DNA of 64,000 nucleotides from Psychrobacter sp. M13 (GTDB lineage Bacteria; Pseudomonadota; Gammaproteobacteria; Pseudomonadales; Moraxellaceae), in the NCBI RefSeq assembly GCF_030718935.1, contig NZ_CP132194.1, positions 1,178,001 through 1,242,000 on the forward strand, given 5' to 3'. Below, in pieces: positions 1-7,453 of the stretch (its first letter is position 1; each line of letters begins with the position of its first letter). Under the pieces are notes generated by a model, which was not told the origin of the DNA, made no database searches, and was given only the letters and a program-made list of their open reading frames with translations. The translations under genes and the position numbers were made by a program.

Positions 1-237
1 GATAATTAACACAGTGATTAAATAGAGGGCTAGCAAGATCAGTAATACTTTAGGACCATCATAAAAAATAAAAGCATAAGGCTGAGCGCCTTTTTGTATC
101 AGCCATTGCCCATTAGTATAAAAAAGCTCGCTGATGCGAATATCGAACTGACTATGCTCAAAGAGCAGAGTGGCAATAACCGTTAAGCAAAGCAGTTTGA
201 GCCACATCCAAGCAGATAAGTTATTTTCTAAAGCCAT
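1..237 (-). CDS. PAP2-family membrane lipid phosphatase, N-terminal part (runs off the window)
   Basis: Reading from the ATG at 237 on the minus strand gives 79 residues with no stop before the window edge. A hydrophobic segment follows a short N-terminus, then a stretch containing DIRISELFYTNGQW and FYDGPKVLLILLALYL. This N-terminal pattern is typical of PAP2-superfamily phosphatases of the LpxE/LpxT kind. The catalytic histidine and arginine motifs would lie beyond the edge and cannot be checked. The gene starts 48 bp after the dgkA stop on the same strand, so the two probably share a transcript. A lipid phosphatase beside diacylglycerol kinase fits membrane lipid or undecaprenyl/lipid A phosphate turnover, but the substrate is inference. 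Confidence 0.7.
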   Translation of the reverse strand, partial: MALENNLSAWMWLKLLCLTVIATLLFEHSQFDIRISELFYTNGQWLIQKGAQPYAFIFYDGPKVLLILLALYLITVLII

Positions 238-285
238 TGAAATACCTTTCAATATATTAATTTGCAAAAGCTCAAGTACTCTTCG

Positions 286-762
286 CTATAAGAAACTAAA
301 TAAAGCCATCGACCATAGAATAAACAATAGTAATAACGCCAAAAATTGCGCAGCAGAGCCGACATCTTTGGCTATTTTGGCAAGAGGGTGTTGCTTGGTT
401 GAGGTGTGATCAACGCAGGCTTCAATACCTGTGTTAAATAGCTCGACGATAAGCGACAAAAACGAAGCGATCAGCAGCAGCATTGTTATAGGGATAGCAA
501 AAGGCATGAATATTAGAGTGATAAATAGTATGAAATTAAGCCAAATAACTTGCCTAAAAGCCGCCTCATATTTATAAGCTGCTTTAAAACCATCTATCGA
601 ATAGCCCGTCGCTTTTAAAATACGAGCCAACCCCTTTTTACCTTTAACTTCACTCGCAAAGCTATCAGCTACCAGTAAAGCGTCGGATGTTTCTTTGGGT
701 TTATAACCGAGATGTTCGGCTTTATTATCGAGAGTGACAGGTTTGAGAGTGCTCATATTCAT
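286..762 (-). CDS. dgkA: Diacylglycerol kinase DgkA
   Basis: This 158-residue inner-membrane protein phosphorylates diacylglycerol to phosphatidic acid. An N-terminal extension of about 45 residues precedes the usual DgkA core of about 120 residues. The core shows ATGYSIDGFKAAYKYEAAFRQ-type sequence, then two hydrophobic helices, then the signature ELFNTGIEACVD ... HPLAKIAKDVGSAAQ with the conserved Glu, Asn and Asp-Lys residues, and a last helix. EptA releases diacylglycerol when it moves phosphoethanolamine from phosphatidylethanolamine to lipid A, so DgkA is its natural recycling partner. The upstream direct-repeat box at 904-920 matches the one upstream of eptA. A second ATG at 756 is an equally possible start. 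Confidence 0.93.
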   Translation of the reverse strand: MNMSTLKPVTLDNKAEHLGYKPKETSDALLVADSFASEVKGKKGLARILKATGYSIDGFKAAYKYEAAFRQVIWLNFILFITLIFMPFAIPITMLLLIASFLSLIVELFNTGIEACVDHTSTKQHPLAKIAKDVGSAAQFLALLLLFILWSMALFSFL

Positions 763-886
763 TGCTTAATAGTCATTAAAATTAGAGTATGTTGTAGACT
801 GTGAAGATAAAAAAAGTGCAATCACTGATACAGTTATTGTTGTAATGATCCCAGTGTAGGAGGGCACTGGTTAGCACTTGGGTATC

Positions 887-920
887 ATTATGGACTTAGG
901 ATTGTTAAGAAAACGTTAAG
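887..920 (-). promoter_or_regulatory. PmrA-type box and -10 hexamer upstream of dgkA
   Basis: On the plus strand GTTAAG (904-909) and GTTAAG (915-920) are separated by 5 bp. Read toward dgkA this is CTTAAC-N5-CTTAAC, close to the PmrA consensus YTTAAK-N5-YTTAAK. Exactly 11 nt after the proximal half-site is CATAAT (plus strand 887-892), a good -10. The proximal half-site thus occupies the -35 position, as expected of an OmpR/PhoB-type activator. The same geometry recurs upstream of eptA and yceI. Confidence 0.7.
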
Positions 921-948
921 ATGATGCCCTGTAACTTAAATTTATACC

Positions 949-961
949 GTTAACTTAAGCG
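949..961. repeat. 13-bp direct repeat, copy 1 (GTTAACTTAAGCG)
   Basis: The same 13-mer occurs at 1927-1939, so the two copies flank the PepSY gene and its terminator. Its TTAA cores are 6 bp apart rather than 11, so it is not another copy of the PmrA-type box. Function unknown. Confidence 0.5.
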
Positions 962-1032
962 GGAGAGATACGAGTTTTGGACTTTTAATCTAGCGCTTTT
1001 ATTAAACTGAATGCCTAAATCTTGTACAAACC

Positions 1033-1081
1033 AAAAAGCAGTAGCCAATACCTGTCCTATTGAGGTAAAGGCTACTGCTTT
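1033..1081 (-). terminator. Rho-independent terminator of the PepSY gene
   Basis: A perfect 12-bp stem pairs 1035-1046 (AAAGCAGTAGCC) with 1070-1081. On the minus strand it is followed by a run of T. It lies just downstream of the PepSY stop codon. Confidence 0.85.
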
Positions 1082-1108
1082 GATTAACAGTAAGATTAAA
1101 TTTTAAGA

Positions 1109-1708
1109 CTAATCATCCTCCTCCATATCGACTTGACTGCTTAGCACCTTGCCCGTATTGGCATCTATACTCACCTCATATATCTGATTGTCTTTGACAA
1201 TTTCGATGTTATATAAAGCTTGACCTTTTTCTAGCTCGAACTCAGCGCTGATTACTTTACCATTTACGCTTTGGATTGCAGTTTGCATGGCACTATTCAT
1301 AGATACTTTGGCCTGCTTCATAGCGCTATACTCAGCCATGTCTTCTTTATCTAGGGTCTCTTGCTCAGTCTTGAGCACTTTGCCCGTATTAGCATCGATC
1401 TTCACTTCATAGGAAATACCGTTCGCTACAAATGCAACTTCATATTCACCCGTTACGACACCTTTATTTTTTTCATCGTCGTCATAATCAAACTCTGCGC
1501 TGACCAAGTCGCCTTTGGCGTTTTGTTTGGCTATATCAATCGCCTGAGTCAGGCTGATTTTACTTTGCATAGCGCTGACGGCTTCACTTGAGCTGGTTAC
1601 GGCTTTGGTATTGATGTTGCCAGCAGGGGCTGCGATAGCTGCTGCACCTACACCTGCAATACTAAGAGCGATGATCGCTGACTTGGTTAACGTTGATAAG
1701 TTTTTCAT
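1109..1708 (-). CDS. Periplasmic protein with two PepSY domains
   Basis: The chosen ATG at 1708 follows AAGGA at good spacing. An upstream in-frame start at 1744 is less likely. The 199-residue product begins MKNLSTLTKSAIIALSIAG and runs through an Ala-rich stretch, a typical Sec signal peptide with cleavage near AIAAPA. Two repeats follow, each ending in YEV.IDANTGKVL, the hallmark of PepSY domains, separated by an acidic linker. PepSY proteins are secreted modules often linked to peptidase inhibition or metal/redox membrane proteins; the role here is unknown. The gene stands alone, with its own terminator, and ends in an acidic tail (DMEEDD). Confidence 0.85.
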   Translation of the reverse strand: MKNLSTLTKSAIIALSIAGVGAAAIAAPAGNINTKAVTSSSEAVSAMQSKISLTQAIDIAKQNAKGDLVSAEFDYDDDEKNKGVVTGEYEVAFVANGISYEVKIDANTGKVLKTEQETLDKEDMAEYSAMKQAKVSMNSAMQTAIQSVNGKVISAEFELEKGQALYNIEIVKDNQIYEVSIDANTGKVLSSQVDMEEDD

Positions 1709-2058
1709 GAGATGATTCCTTTGTATTAAGTTGATTTCTGACATGCCGCTTAGTGGTTTATCAGCTACCTTGTTGGTATGGCTCTATAATACGAAATAAG
1801 ACATAGGAGAGACTTAGCGTAGAGTAAGGGTTTAATTAGCGAGTTAAAAATAATAAATATTATTTGCTTGAGCCATCCAAGATGCTATTTAAATGGTCTT
1901 TCCTAAACTTGCGCTGGCAAATATCTGTTAACTTAAGCGTGGATATAGTGCGTTTTAAAATTCATTATTCATTGTTACGCTTAACCTGAATATTAAATTT
2001 GTTCAAGCTTTTGAGGTCTTAAGATTTTGTTTAAAAGCCTCTTTATAAGGTAAAAAAG
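1709..2058. other. Intergenic region between the PepSY gene and the CorA-like gene
   Basis: This divergent promoter region of about 350 bp is AT-rich and contains no convincing ORF. It holds the second copy of the 13-mer (1927-1939). GGTAAAAAAG before 2059 offers only a weak ribosome site. TTAAG-like sequences near 1978-2035 do not have the 11-bp spacing of the PmrA-type box. Confidence 0.5.
1927..1939. repeat. 13-bp direct repeat, copy 2 (GTTAACTTAAGCG)
   Basis: It is identical to 949-961 and lies 978 bp away, upstream of both the PepSY gene (minus) and the CorA-like gene (plus). Confidence 0.5.
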
Positions 2059-3039
2059 ATGTTGGATAAATTCTTAGAAAATACGACACTTATCACTTAT
2101 TCATCGTCAAAAGTGTCAAAAGCATCCTGTGATGATATTACAAAATTGAGATTTGACTCATACAGTGACGAAGTATTTTGGCTGAATACTTATGGGTTAA
2201 GTGAATTCGATGCGATAAAGCAGGTTGTCATCCAAAATCAGTTTGATGATTTTTTGATCAAGCTACTGCAAGACAAAGAACATGCTAATAAGGTACTTGA
2301 GCTGGATAACGTGTTGTTTATCGCCTTAAAGGTATTGGAAACTGAAGATAGGAGCCTCAAAAGCGAGCAAATAATTTTTATTATATCGTCCAATATGCTG
2401 TGGAGCTTGCAAGAGAATAGTAGCAATCATTTTCAGTGGGTTCGCGATCGCTTGCTTCAAGGTAGGGGTCAAGTCAGAAGTAAAAAAGTGAATTACCTTA
2501 TATTTCTTTTGATTGAATCGTTAATAACAAACTATGAGGAGACGTTTGAAAAATTATTAAATACTGACAGCGACTTTATAAAGGTAGCCAATATTAATCC
2601 AACGCCTTATTTTACCGAAAAGGTTGAGGAGCAAAAGCGACGTATGCTGAATTTTAAAAAGGCGACACTCAGTTTACGCAACACTATCGTAAAGCTGGAA
2701 ACCATTGATATTATCACTATGGACGTTAAGTATTTCACAGAGCTTAAGGAGCAAGCAAATAATTTGATTGGTGAGATCGATTTTGAGTTATTCGAGCTTG
2801 ATAGTAAAACTAATCTGATATTTTCGATTCAGGGGCATCGTTTAAATGAGATCATGCGCACGTTGACTTTGGTGTCTGTAGTATTCATACCGTTGACATT
2901 TCTAGCTGGTGTTTATGGTATGAATTTTGAGGTCATACCTGAGCTAAAATGGCACTACGGTTATTTTATTGTGCTTGGTTTGATGGTAACCATAACAGTG
3001 GGTATTGTCTTGTATTTTAAAAATAAGAAATGGTTTTAA
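2059..3039 (+). CDS. CorA-family divalent cation transporter
   Basis: The 326-residue protein has a long, charged cytoplasmic N-terminal part (about residues 1-262) and two C-terminal membrane helices. The CorA signature YGMNF lies at about residues 286-290, just after the first helix, and the chain ends in the usual basic tail (KNKKWF). The GMN loop forms the selectivity filter of the pentameric CorA/ZntB/Mrs2 superfamily, so Mg2+, Co2+ or Zn2+ transport is expected. The cytoplasmic domain is too diverged for me to separate CorA from ZntB. The gene lies between a PepSY gene and the mprF remnant and appears to be monocistronic. Confidence 0.85.
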   Translation: MLDKFLENTTLITYSSSKVSKASCDDITKLRFDSYSDEVFWLNTYGLSEFDAIKQVVIQNQFDDFLIKLLQDKEHANKVLELDNVLFIALKVLETEDRSLKSEQIIFIISSNMLWSLQENSSNHFQWVRDRLLQGRGQVRSKKVNYLIFLLIESLITNYEETFEKLLNTDSDFIKVANINPTPYFTEKVEEQKRRMLNFKKATLSLRNTIVKLETIDIITMDVKYFTELKEQANNLIGEIDFELFELDSKTNLIFSIQGHRLNEIMRTLTLVSVVFIPLTFLAGVYGMNFEVIPELKWHYGYFIVLGLMVTITVGIVLYFKNKKWF

Positions 3040-3115
3040 AATAGTCTTAGTCTAGCCTTTCATACTTTGAAAACCGCAAATATTACGTAGGAAAAGTTTA
3101 ATACCAGCTACGGTA

Positions 3116-3982
3116 TTGTTGAGACTTATCGTGCTAGCTGTTATCGATATCGCTTTAGTCGCTTATATCATTCATATGCTAATACCTGCCAGCACAGTCA
3201 GCTATCTAGAGGTTTTCTCAGCATACGTACAGTCTATTACTGTCGGTATCATCAGTCATGTGCCTGGTGGTCTTGGCGTGTTTGAGCTGTCTATGGTGGC
3301 CTCATTACCTAAAGTAGATAAGACCACACTGCTATCAGTATTGCTATTGTTCCGTATTCTTTATTACCTTATACCCTTTGCACTTGGTTTATTGTCGTTC
3401 TTTTTGCATGAGGCTTATATTCGCTCAGGTATGGATACTACTAGAAAACGTAGAATTATACCTAGTGTATGGGTGCCGCAGCTGCTTGCTTTGGCAACGG
3501 CTGGCTTAGGTATCACTATGCTCGTGCTCAGCATTCTACCGCCTGTTGCTGATCGAGAGCTGCTATTAGGGGAGTTCATACCGATACCTATTATCGAGAC
3601 CTCTTATCTGCTCAACACGCTGATGGGTTTTGCTTTACTGGTACTTGCGCGTGGACTACATCAGCGTCTTAATGGCGCGTGGCATCTATCAATGTGGCTG
3701 CTAGGGCTATCCGTAGTGACTTTACTTACAAAGCATTTGGAAATCGAAGTTGCGGTTATCTGTACGCTATTATTTGCGGTAGCCTATTTTAATCGTAGCT
3801 ACTTTAGCCGTCAGTCTAATTTGATGAGTTTACGCTTAAACTCACAAACTCTCGTTTTATTATCGGTATTTTTGATTAGTCTATTTTGGGTAGGGATGTA
3901 TGTCCATCGTCACGAAGCCTATAGCCCTGATCTATGGTGGAATGTGTCAGGAGATAGCGGCGCACGATTCTTACGCTCATAA
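3116..3982 (+). pseudogene. mprF: mprF remnant: N-terminally truncated flippase half, ended by an in-frame stop
   Basis: This 288-codon hydrophobic frame matches the membrane part of MprF, the bifunctional lysyl/alanyl-phosphatidylglycerol synthase and flippase. The motif PGGLGVFE lies at about residues 50-57; in full-length MprF it sits a few hundred residues in. The frame opens after a stop at 3068-3070, and only a weak TTG is available as a start, so the first membrane segments are missing. The frame ends at TAA 3980-3982. The next ORF (3986-5218) continues in the same frame with only GCG between, so the break is a nonsense codon, not a frameshift. I read this as a decaying mprF with a 5' deletion and a nonsense mutation. 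Confidence 0.8.
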
Positions 3983-3985
3983 GCG

Positions 3986-5218
3986 ATGCTCGCTATCTTA
4001 ACCATCGCCCATACTTTATTTAGCCTCATTCGGTTTAAAAAACCATCTCCAAGCCTTCCTACGCAAATAGAGCTTGCCCAAGCTGAACAAGTGGCTCGTA
4101 ACTCTGCTTATTCGATTGCAAATTTAAGCTTGCTAGGTGATAAGCAACTGCTATTTAGCGACACAGGCAATAGCTTTATTATGTATCAAACTCAGGGAAG
4201 AAGCTGGATTGTCATGTCTGATCCCATAGGTGATGAAAGTGAATTTGGCGTATTAATAGAAAGTTTTATTAAATTATGCCAAAGTTTTGGCGGGACTTGT
4301 GTTTTTTATGAAGTCAGCAATAGATATCGTCATCTATTTAAAGAGAATGGCATACAGCTTCTAAAAATCGGTGAAGAGGCTATTGTTGACTTAGGTGCGT
4401 TTAGCCTACAAGGCAGTAAAAACTCTAAATTTCGCCAAGTTGTTAGTCGAGCTACTAAGGATGGGCTTAGCTTTGAGGTCATAGCACAACAACAAGTGCC
4501 TGAATCACTGATGGACCTAAAAGCGGTTTCTGATATCTGGCTCAAGGACAAAAAATCAGTAGAAAAAGGCTTTTCGCTTGGATATTTTGATGAGGATTAC
4601 TTAAAGTATTTTGATTGCGCAGTGGTGAAATATCAAAATGAAATCGTCGCTTTTGCTAATCTCTGGCAAAGTGGTCAGCTCAATGAGCTGTCTATCGACT
4701 TGATGCGTTATAGAGAGGTGCAAAATAGCGAAGGTAAAGCTATAAAAAATATGATGGACTATCTATTTATTAGCTTGTTTATGTGGGGCAAAGAAGCGGG
4801 ATTTCACCATTTTAGTTTAGGAATGGCACCGTTTACTGGTTTTAAAGTTGAAGATAGGACGGCAGTCAAAAGCCATTCTTTAAAGGATAGTACTGCAAAA
4901 GATAATGACTCAAACGACGACGAAGCCTTAAAAACGATGAGCCAACATATTATAGATAGTAAATATATGGAAATTCCAGCAGAAGTAGAAGCTATTGGGC
5001 CTAAATGGCGCTATGTGACCAATACCGTGACCAAATACGGTAAGACTTATTATAACTTTACGGGACTGCGTCATTTTAAAGAAAAATTCAATCCTGAGTG
5101 GGAACCGCGTTATATAGGGATTGAAACGGGACTTCGTGCAGGCATGAAACCGATTAAAGGGCTAACCGATACCACTTTACTTATCTCTGGTGGGCTAGGT
5201 AATTTGGTTAAAATTTAG
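3986..5218 (+). CDS. mprF: C-terminal aminoacyl-phosphatidylglycerol synthase domain (DUF2156) of broken mprF
   Basis: The 410 residues correspond to the cytosolic LPG-synthase half of MprF. One hydrophobic segment at the start is followed by the GNAT-like DUF2156 fold, including GKTYYNFTGLRHFKEKF and NPEWEPRYIG near the C-terminus. These domains transfer Lys or Ala from tRNA to phosphatidylglycerol. The ATG lies 4 nt after the upstream stop, so re-initiation could still make a soluble domain. A low-complexity acidic insertion (about residues 292-320, KDSTAKDNDSNDDEAL) lies after GMAPF. The gene converges on pmrB. Because the membrane half is broken, I treat function as doubtful although the reading frame is intact. 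Confidence 0.75.
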   Translation: MLAILTIAHTLFSLIRFKKPSPSLPTQIELAQAEQVARNSAYSIANLSLLGDKQLLFSDTGNSFIMYQTQGRSWIVMSDPIGDESEFGVLIESFIKLCQSFGGTCVFYEVSNRYRHLFKENGIQLLKIGEEAIVDLGAFSLQGSKNSKFRQVVSRATKDGLSFEVIAQQQVPESLMDLKAVSDIWLKDKKSVEKGFSLGYFDEDYLKYFDCAVVKYQNEIVAFANLWQSGQLNELSIDLMRYREVQNSEGKAIKNMMDYLFISLFMWGKEAGFHHFSLGMAPFTGFKVEDRTAVKSHSLKDSTAKDNDSNDDEALKTMSQHIIDSKYMEIPAEVEAIGPKWRYVTNTVTKYGKTYYNFTGLRHFKEKFNPEWEPRYIGIETGLRAGMKPIKGLTDTTLLISGGLGNLVKI

Positions 5219-5293
5219 TAGCGCTCAGTTTGGTTGCATAATCTGAGCCCTCATCAGTATGGCAAGTTTGATCTGTTTATTACTTCAAGAGTA

Positions 5294-6640
5294 TTAATGA
5301 TAGTGAATACTAAAAGTGCTACCTCCGGACTCATTTGCCTCATGAGTGAGCTGCCATTCCATATGCGTCATGATACGCTGCACAATACTTAGTCCTAGGC
5401 CAGTCCCTTCTACTTTATTACTCGATGACTCAGATGAGATAGTATTATTATCTGTATTCATACGTTCTAAACGCTTAAATCTTTCATACAGCAGCGGCAT
5501 CATATCTTCTGAAATGCCAAGTCCAGTGTCTCTTACCGTTATCTTGTTGCTATCAATAGTGATTTTTACGTCACCTTCGTCGGTGTATTGAAAAGCGTTT
5601 TTAATTAAATTACCAAGCGCCATTTTTAATAGCTCTGGTCGAACATTGACCGTGTAATCTTTTTCAGCGACGACCGTACAAGTTACTGATTTATATTTTA
5701 TTAAATAACCGAGCCTAGCTATTTCATTATTAGCGATAGTATTAATAGAGGTTATTGGATTATCTAACTTTTCAGGGTTACGAGATAATAGTAAAAGGGC
5801 AGTAATGATCTCTGAGGTTTCTTTTGCAGTATTACTGATACGATCGGTAAATTCACTTAGATAGCTATCGTCTGCTAATTGCGATGCGAGCACCTCAGAG
5901 GCGCCCAAAATGATAGTTAGCGGTGTACGCAGCTCATGGCTGACATCCCCTGTGAATAGCTGTTCACGCTTTAGATACTGCGCTAACTTTTTGTTTTGCG
6001 CATCAATTGCCCTCGCTAATACCCCAACCTCTGAGGGCAGGTGAGTCAACTCTGCAAGATTTTGATGATCGATCTCTACTGCTTTTTTTAGATCTAATAG
6101 CGGCTTAGTAATTTGCCGAGAGGAAAACTGAGAGAAAATTATGGCAATCAGTAAGCTCAAAATCACAGCGACTCTCAAGGCATTAGCAAAAATATCTTCC
6201 AATTGTTCAAATATAGCAAGAACAGGGTAGTTCGCCATCACCAGCTCAGAGTCTTCTAAGTAGGTCAAAATATACTCTTGTGCATTTTGCTCGTAGATGA
6301 AAAAATGTAGGTTAGTATTGGTGATGCCTGCTTTTGTATTTACAGTGACAGACGTCTCTTGCACCGTATTAGTTGCTTGATCCTTTAAGCGCTCAGGTGC
6401 GACATCATACTGATATATTTTAATCCCTGGATCGGCAATATAAATAGATTGCTCACCTTCCTTTTCTTGACTTAGCTCTAATTGCTGTAGCAGCCGCGCT
6501 TTGACCAGCTCTTGCTCCATGCGGGTTTCAGCATACATAAAGATGCTGACGAAAGTTGCGCATAATAAAACCGCAAACACGAAGTAGGACAGCCGAAACT
6601 TATTAACGATAGAAGTTAAATTAAAAGAAGATAGAGTCAT
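5294..6640 (-). CDS. pmrB: PmrB-like sensor histidine kinase
   Basis: The 448-residue kinase has a first membrane helix (about 17-37), a periplasmic sensor loop of about 115 residues, a second helix (about 155-172) and a HAMP-like linker. The phospho-acceptor H box GDVSHELRTP has His at about 235. The N box (NLIKNAFQY), DTGLGIS and the GTGLGLSIV G box follow. It is the last gene of an eptA-regulator-kinase operon, the order of pmrCAB in Acinetobacter. PmrB relatives sense Fe3+, Al3+, acid pH or cationic peptides; which one applies cannot be read from this loop. The gene ends 75 bp from the convergent mprF remnant. Confidence 0.85.
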   Translation of the reverse strand: MTLSSFNLTSIVNKFRLSYFVFAVLLCATFVSIFMYAETRMEQELVKARLLQQLELSQEKEGEQSIYIADPGIKIYQYDVAPERLKDQATNTVQETSVTVNTKAGITNTNLHFFIYEQNAQEYILTYLEDSELVMANYPVLAIFEQLEDIFANALRVAVILSLLIAIIFSQFSSRQITKPLLDLKKAVEIDHQNLAELTHLPSEVGVLARAIDAQNKKLAQYLKREQLFTGDVSHELRTPLTIILGASEVLASQLADDSYLSEFTDRISNTAKETSEIITALLLLSRNPEKLDNPITSINTIANNEIARLGYLIKYKSVTCTVVAEKDYTVNVRPELLKMALGNLIKNAFQYTDEGDVKITIDSNKITVRDTGLGISEDMMPLLYERFKRLERMNTDNNTISSESSSNKVEGTGLGLSIVQRIMTHMEWQLTHEANESGGSTFSIHYH

Positions 6641-6722
6641 AATGGCAGTGGCTTATTTGGGTTTAACCTATGAAGTCGTTTAAACGAACGAAACATTTAT
6701 CATTACAGATAATGACTAAAGC

Positions 6723-7409
6723 TTAAGCGTTATCAGGGTCAATGATCTGATAGCCAACACCCGCTATGGTCATGATCATCGGCTCAGTGAATGGTTTATC
6801 GATTTGGGCGCGTACACCATGCATGTGCGTACGCAAGGCATCGCTACTAGGGATATCCTCACCCCATACTTTCTCCTCAAGCTCATTTTTGCTAACGACT
6901 CGAGGTGCTGCACTCATCAAAGTATTCAGTATTTTAAATCCTGTTGGCGTAAGCTTTAATGATTTGCCCTCACGAGTGATCGTATGCTGATCGGTATTTA
7001 AAGAGAGCTTACCAACGGTAATATCATGCTGGAAGTGATCATCTTGATGCCGACGGATTAAAGCTTTAATGCGGGATTCTAATTCAACGAGCGAGAAGGG
7101 CTTCACTAAATAATCATCAGCGCCACTATCAAAACCTGCGACTTTATCTGAAATCGTATCACGCGCCGTCAACATGAGCACAGGTGTTTTACTATGCAAA
7201 TCTTCTCGAAGCGCTTTGCACAGTTTAGTGCCATCCATGCCAGGCAACATCACATCTAGTAGGATGACGTCATAACGATTGTTAGAGGCTAGCGTTAAGC
7301 CGCTAATGCCGTTATGAGCGTTATCAAGCTCGAAGCCTTTAGGCTCAAAAAAGGCATAGATATTGGCAACGATATCGGGATTGTCTTCAATAACAAGGAT
7401 CTTATACAT
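6723..7409 (-). CDS. pmrA: PmrA-like OmpR-family response regulator
   Basis: The product from ATG 7409 is 228 residues. A TTG 42 nt upstream is less plausible because MYKILVIEDN is the normal receiver start. The receiver has acidic residues at 8-9, phospho-Asp52 in LLDVMLPGMDG, and the DDYLVKPF lysine motif. A winged-helix DNA-binding domain follows (GKLSLN ... LTPTGFKILNTLM ... RTHMHGVRAQID). The gene lies between eptA and pmrB on the same strand. The direct-repeat boxes upstream of eptA, dgkA and yceI are its probable targets, inferred from similarity to PmrA/OmpR-type sites. Confidence 0.88.
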   Translation of the reverse strand: MYKILVIEDNPDIVANIYAFFEPKGFELDNAHNGISGLTLASNNRYDVILLDVMLPGMDGTKLCKALREDLHSKTPVLMLTARDTISDKVAGFDSGADDYLVKPFSLVELESRIKALIRRHQDDHFQHDITVGKLSLNTDQHTITREGKSLKLTPTGFKILNTLMSAAPRVVSKNELEEKVWGEDIPSSDALRTHMHGVRAQIDKPFTEPMIMTIAGVGYQIIDPDNA

Positions 7410-7453
7410 AGCGGTCTCGTGCCTAAAAGCTAACAGGGATTGAAATAACAAAC

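Noticed and set aside
170..409. 79-codon plus-strand ORF at the left edge
   Set aside because: It overlaps dgkA and the PAP2 gene on the opposite strand and has no recognisable features.
1978..2035. CTTAAC/CTTAAG half-site-like sequences upstream of the CorA-like gene
   Set aside because: TTAA cores are 12 bp or more apart rather than 11, and there is no matching -10; not counted as a fourth PmrA-type box.
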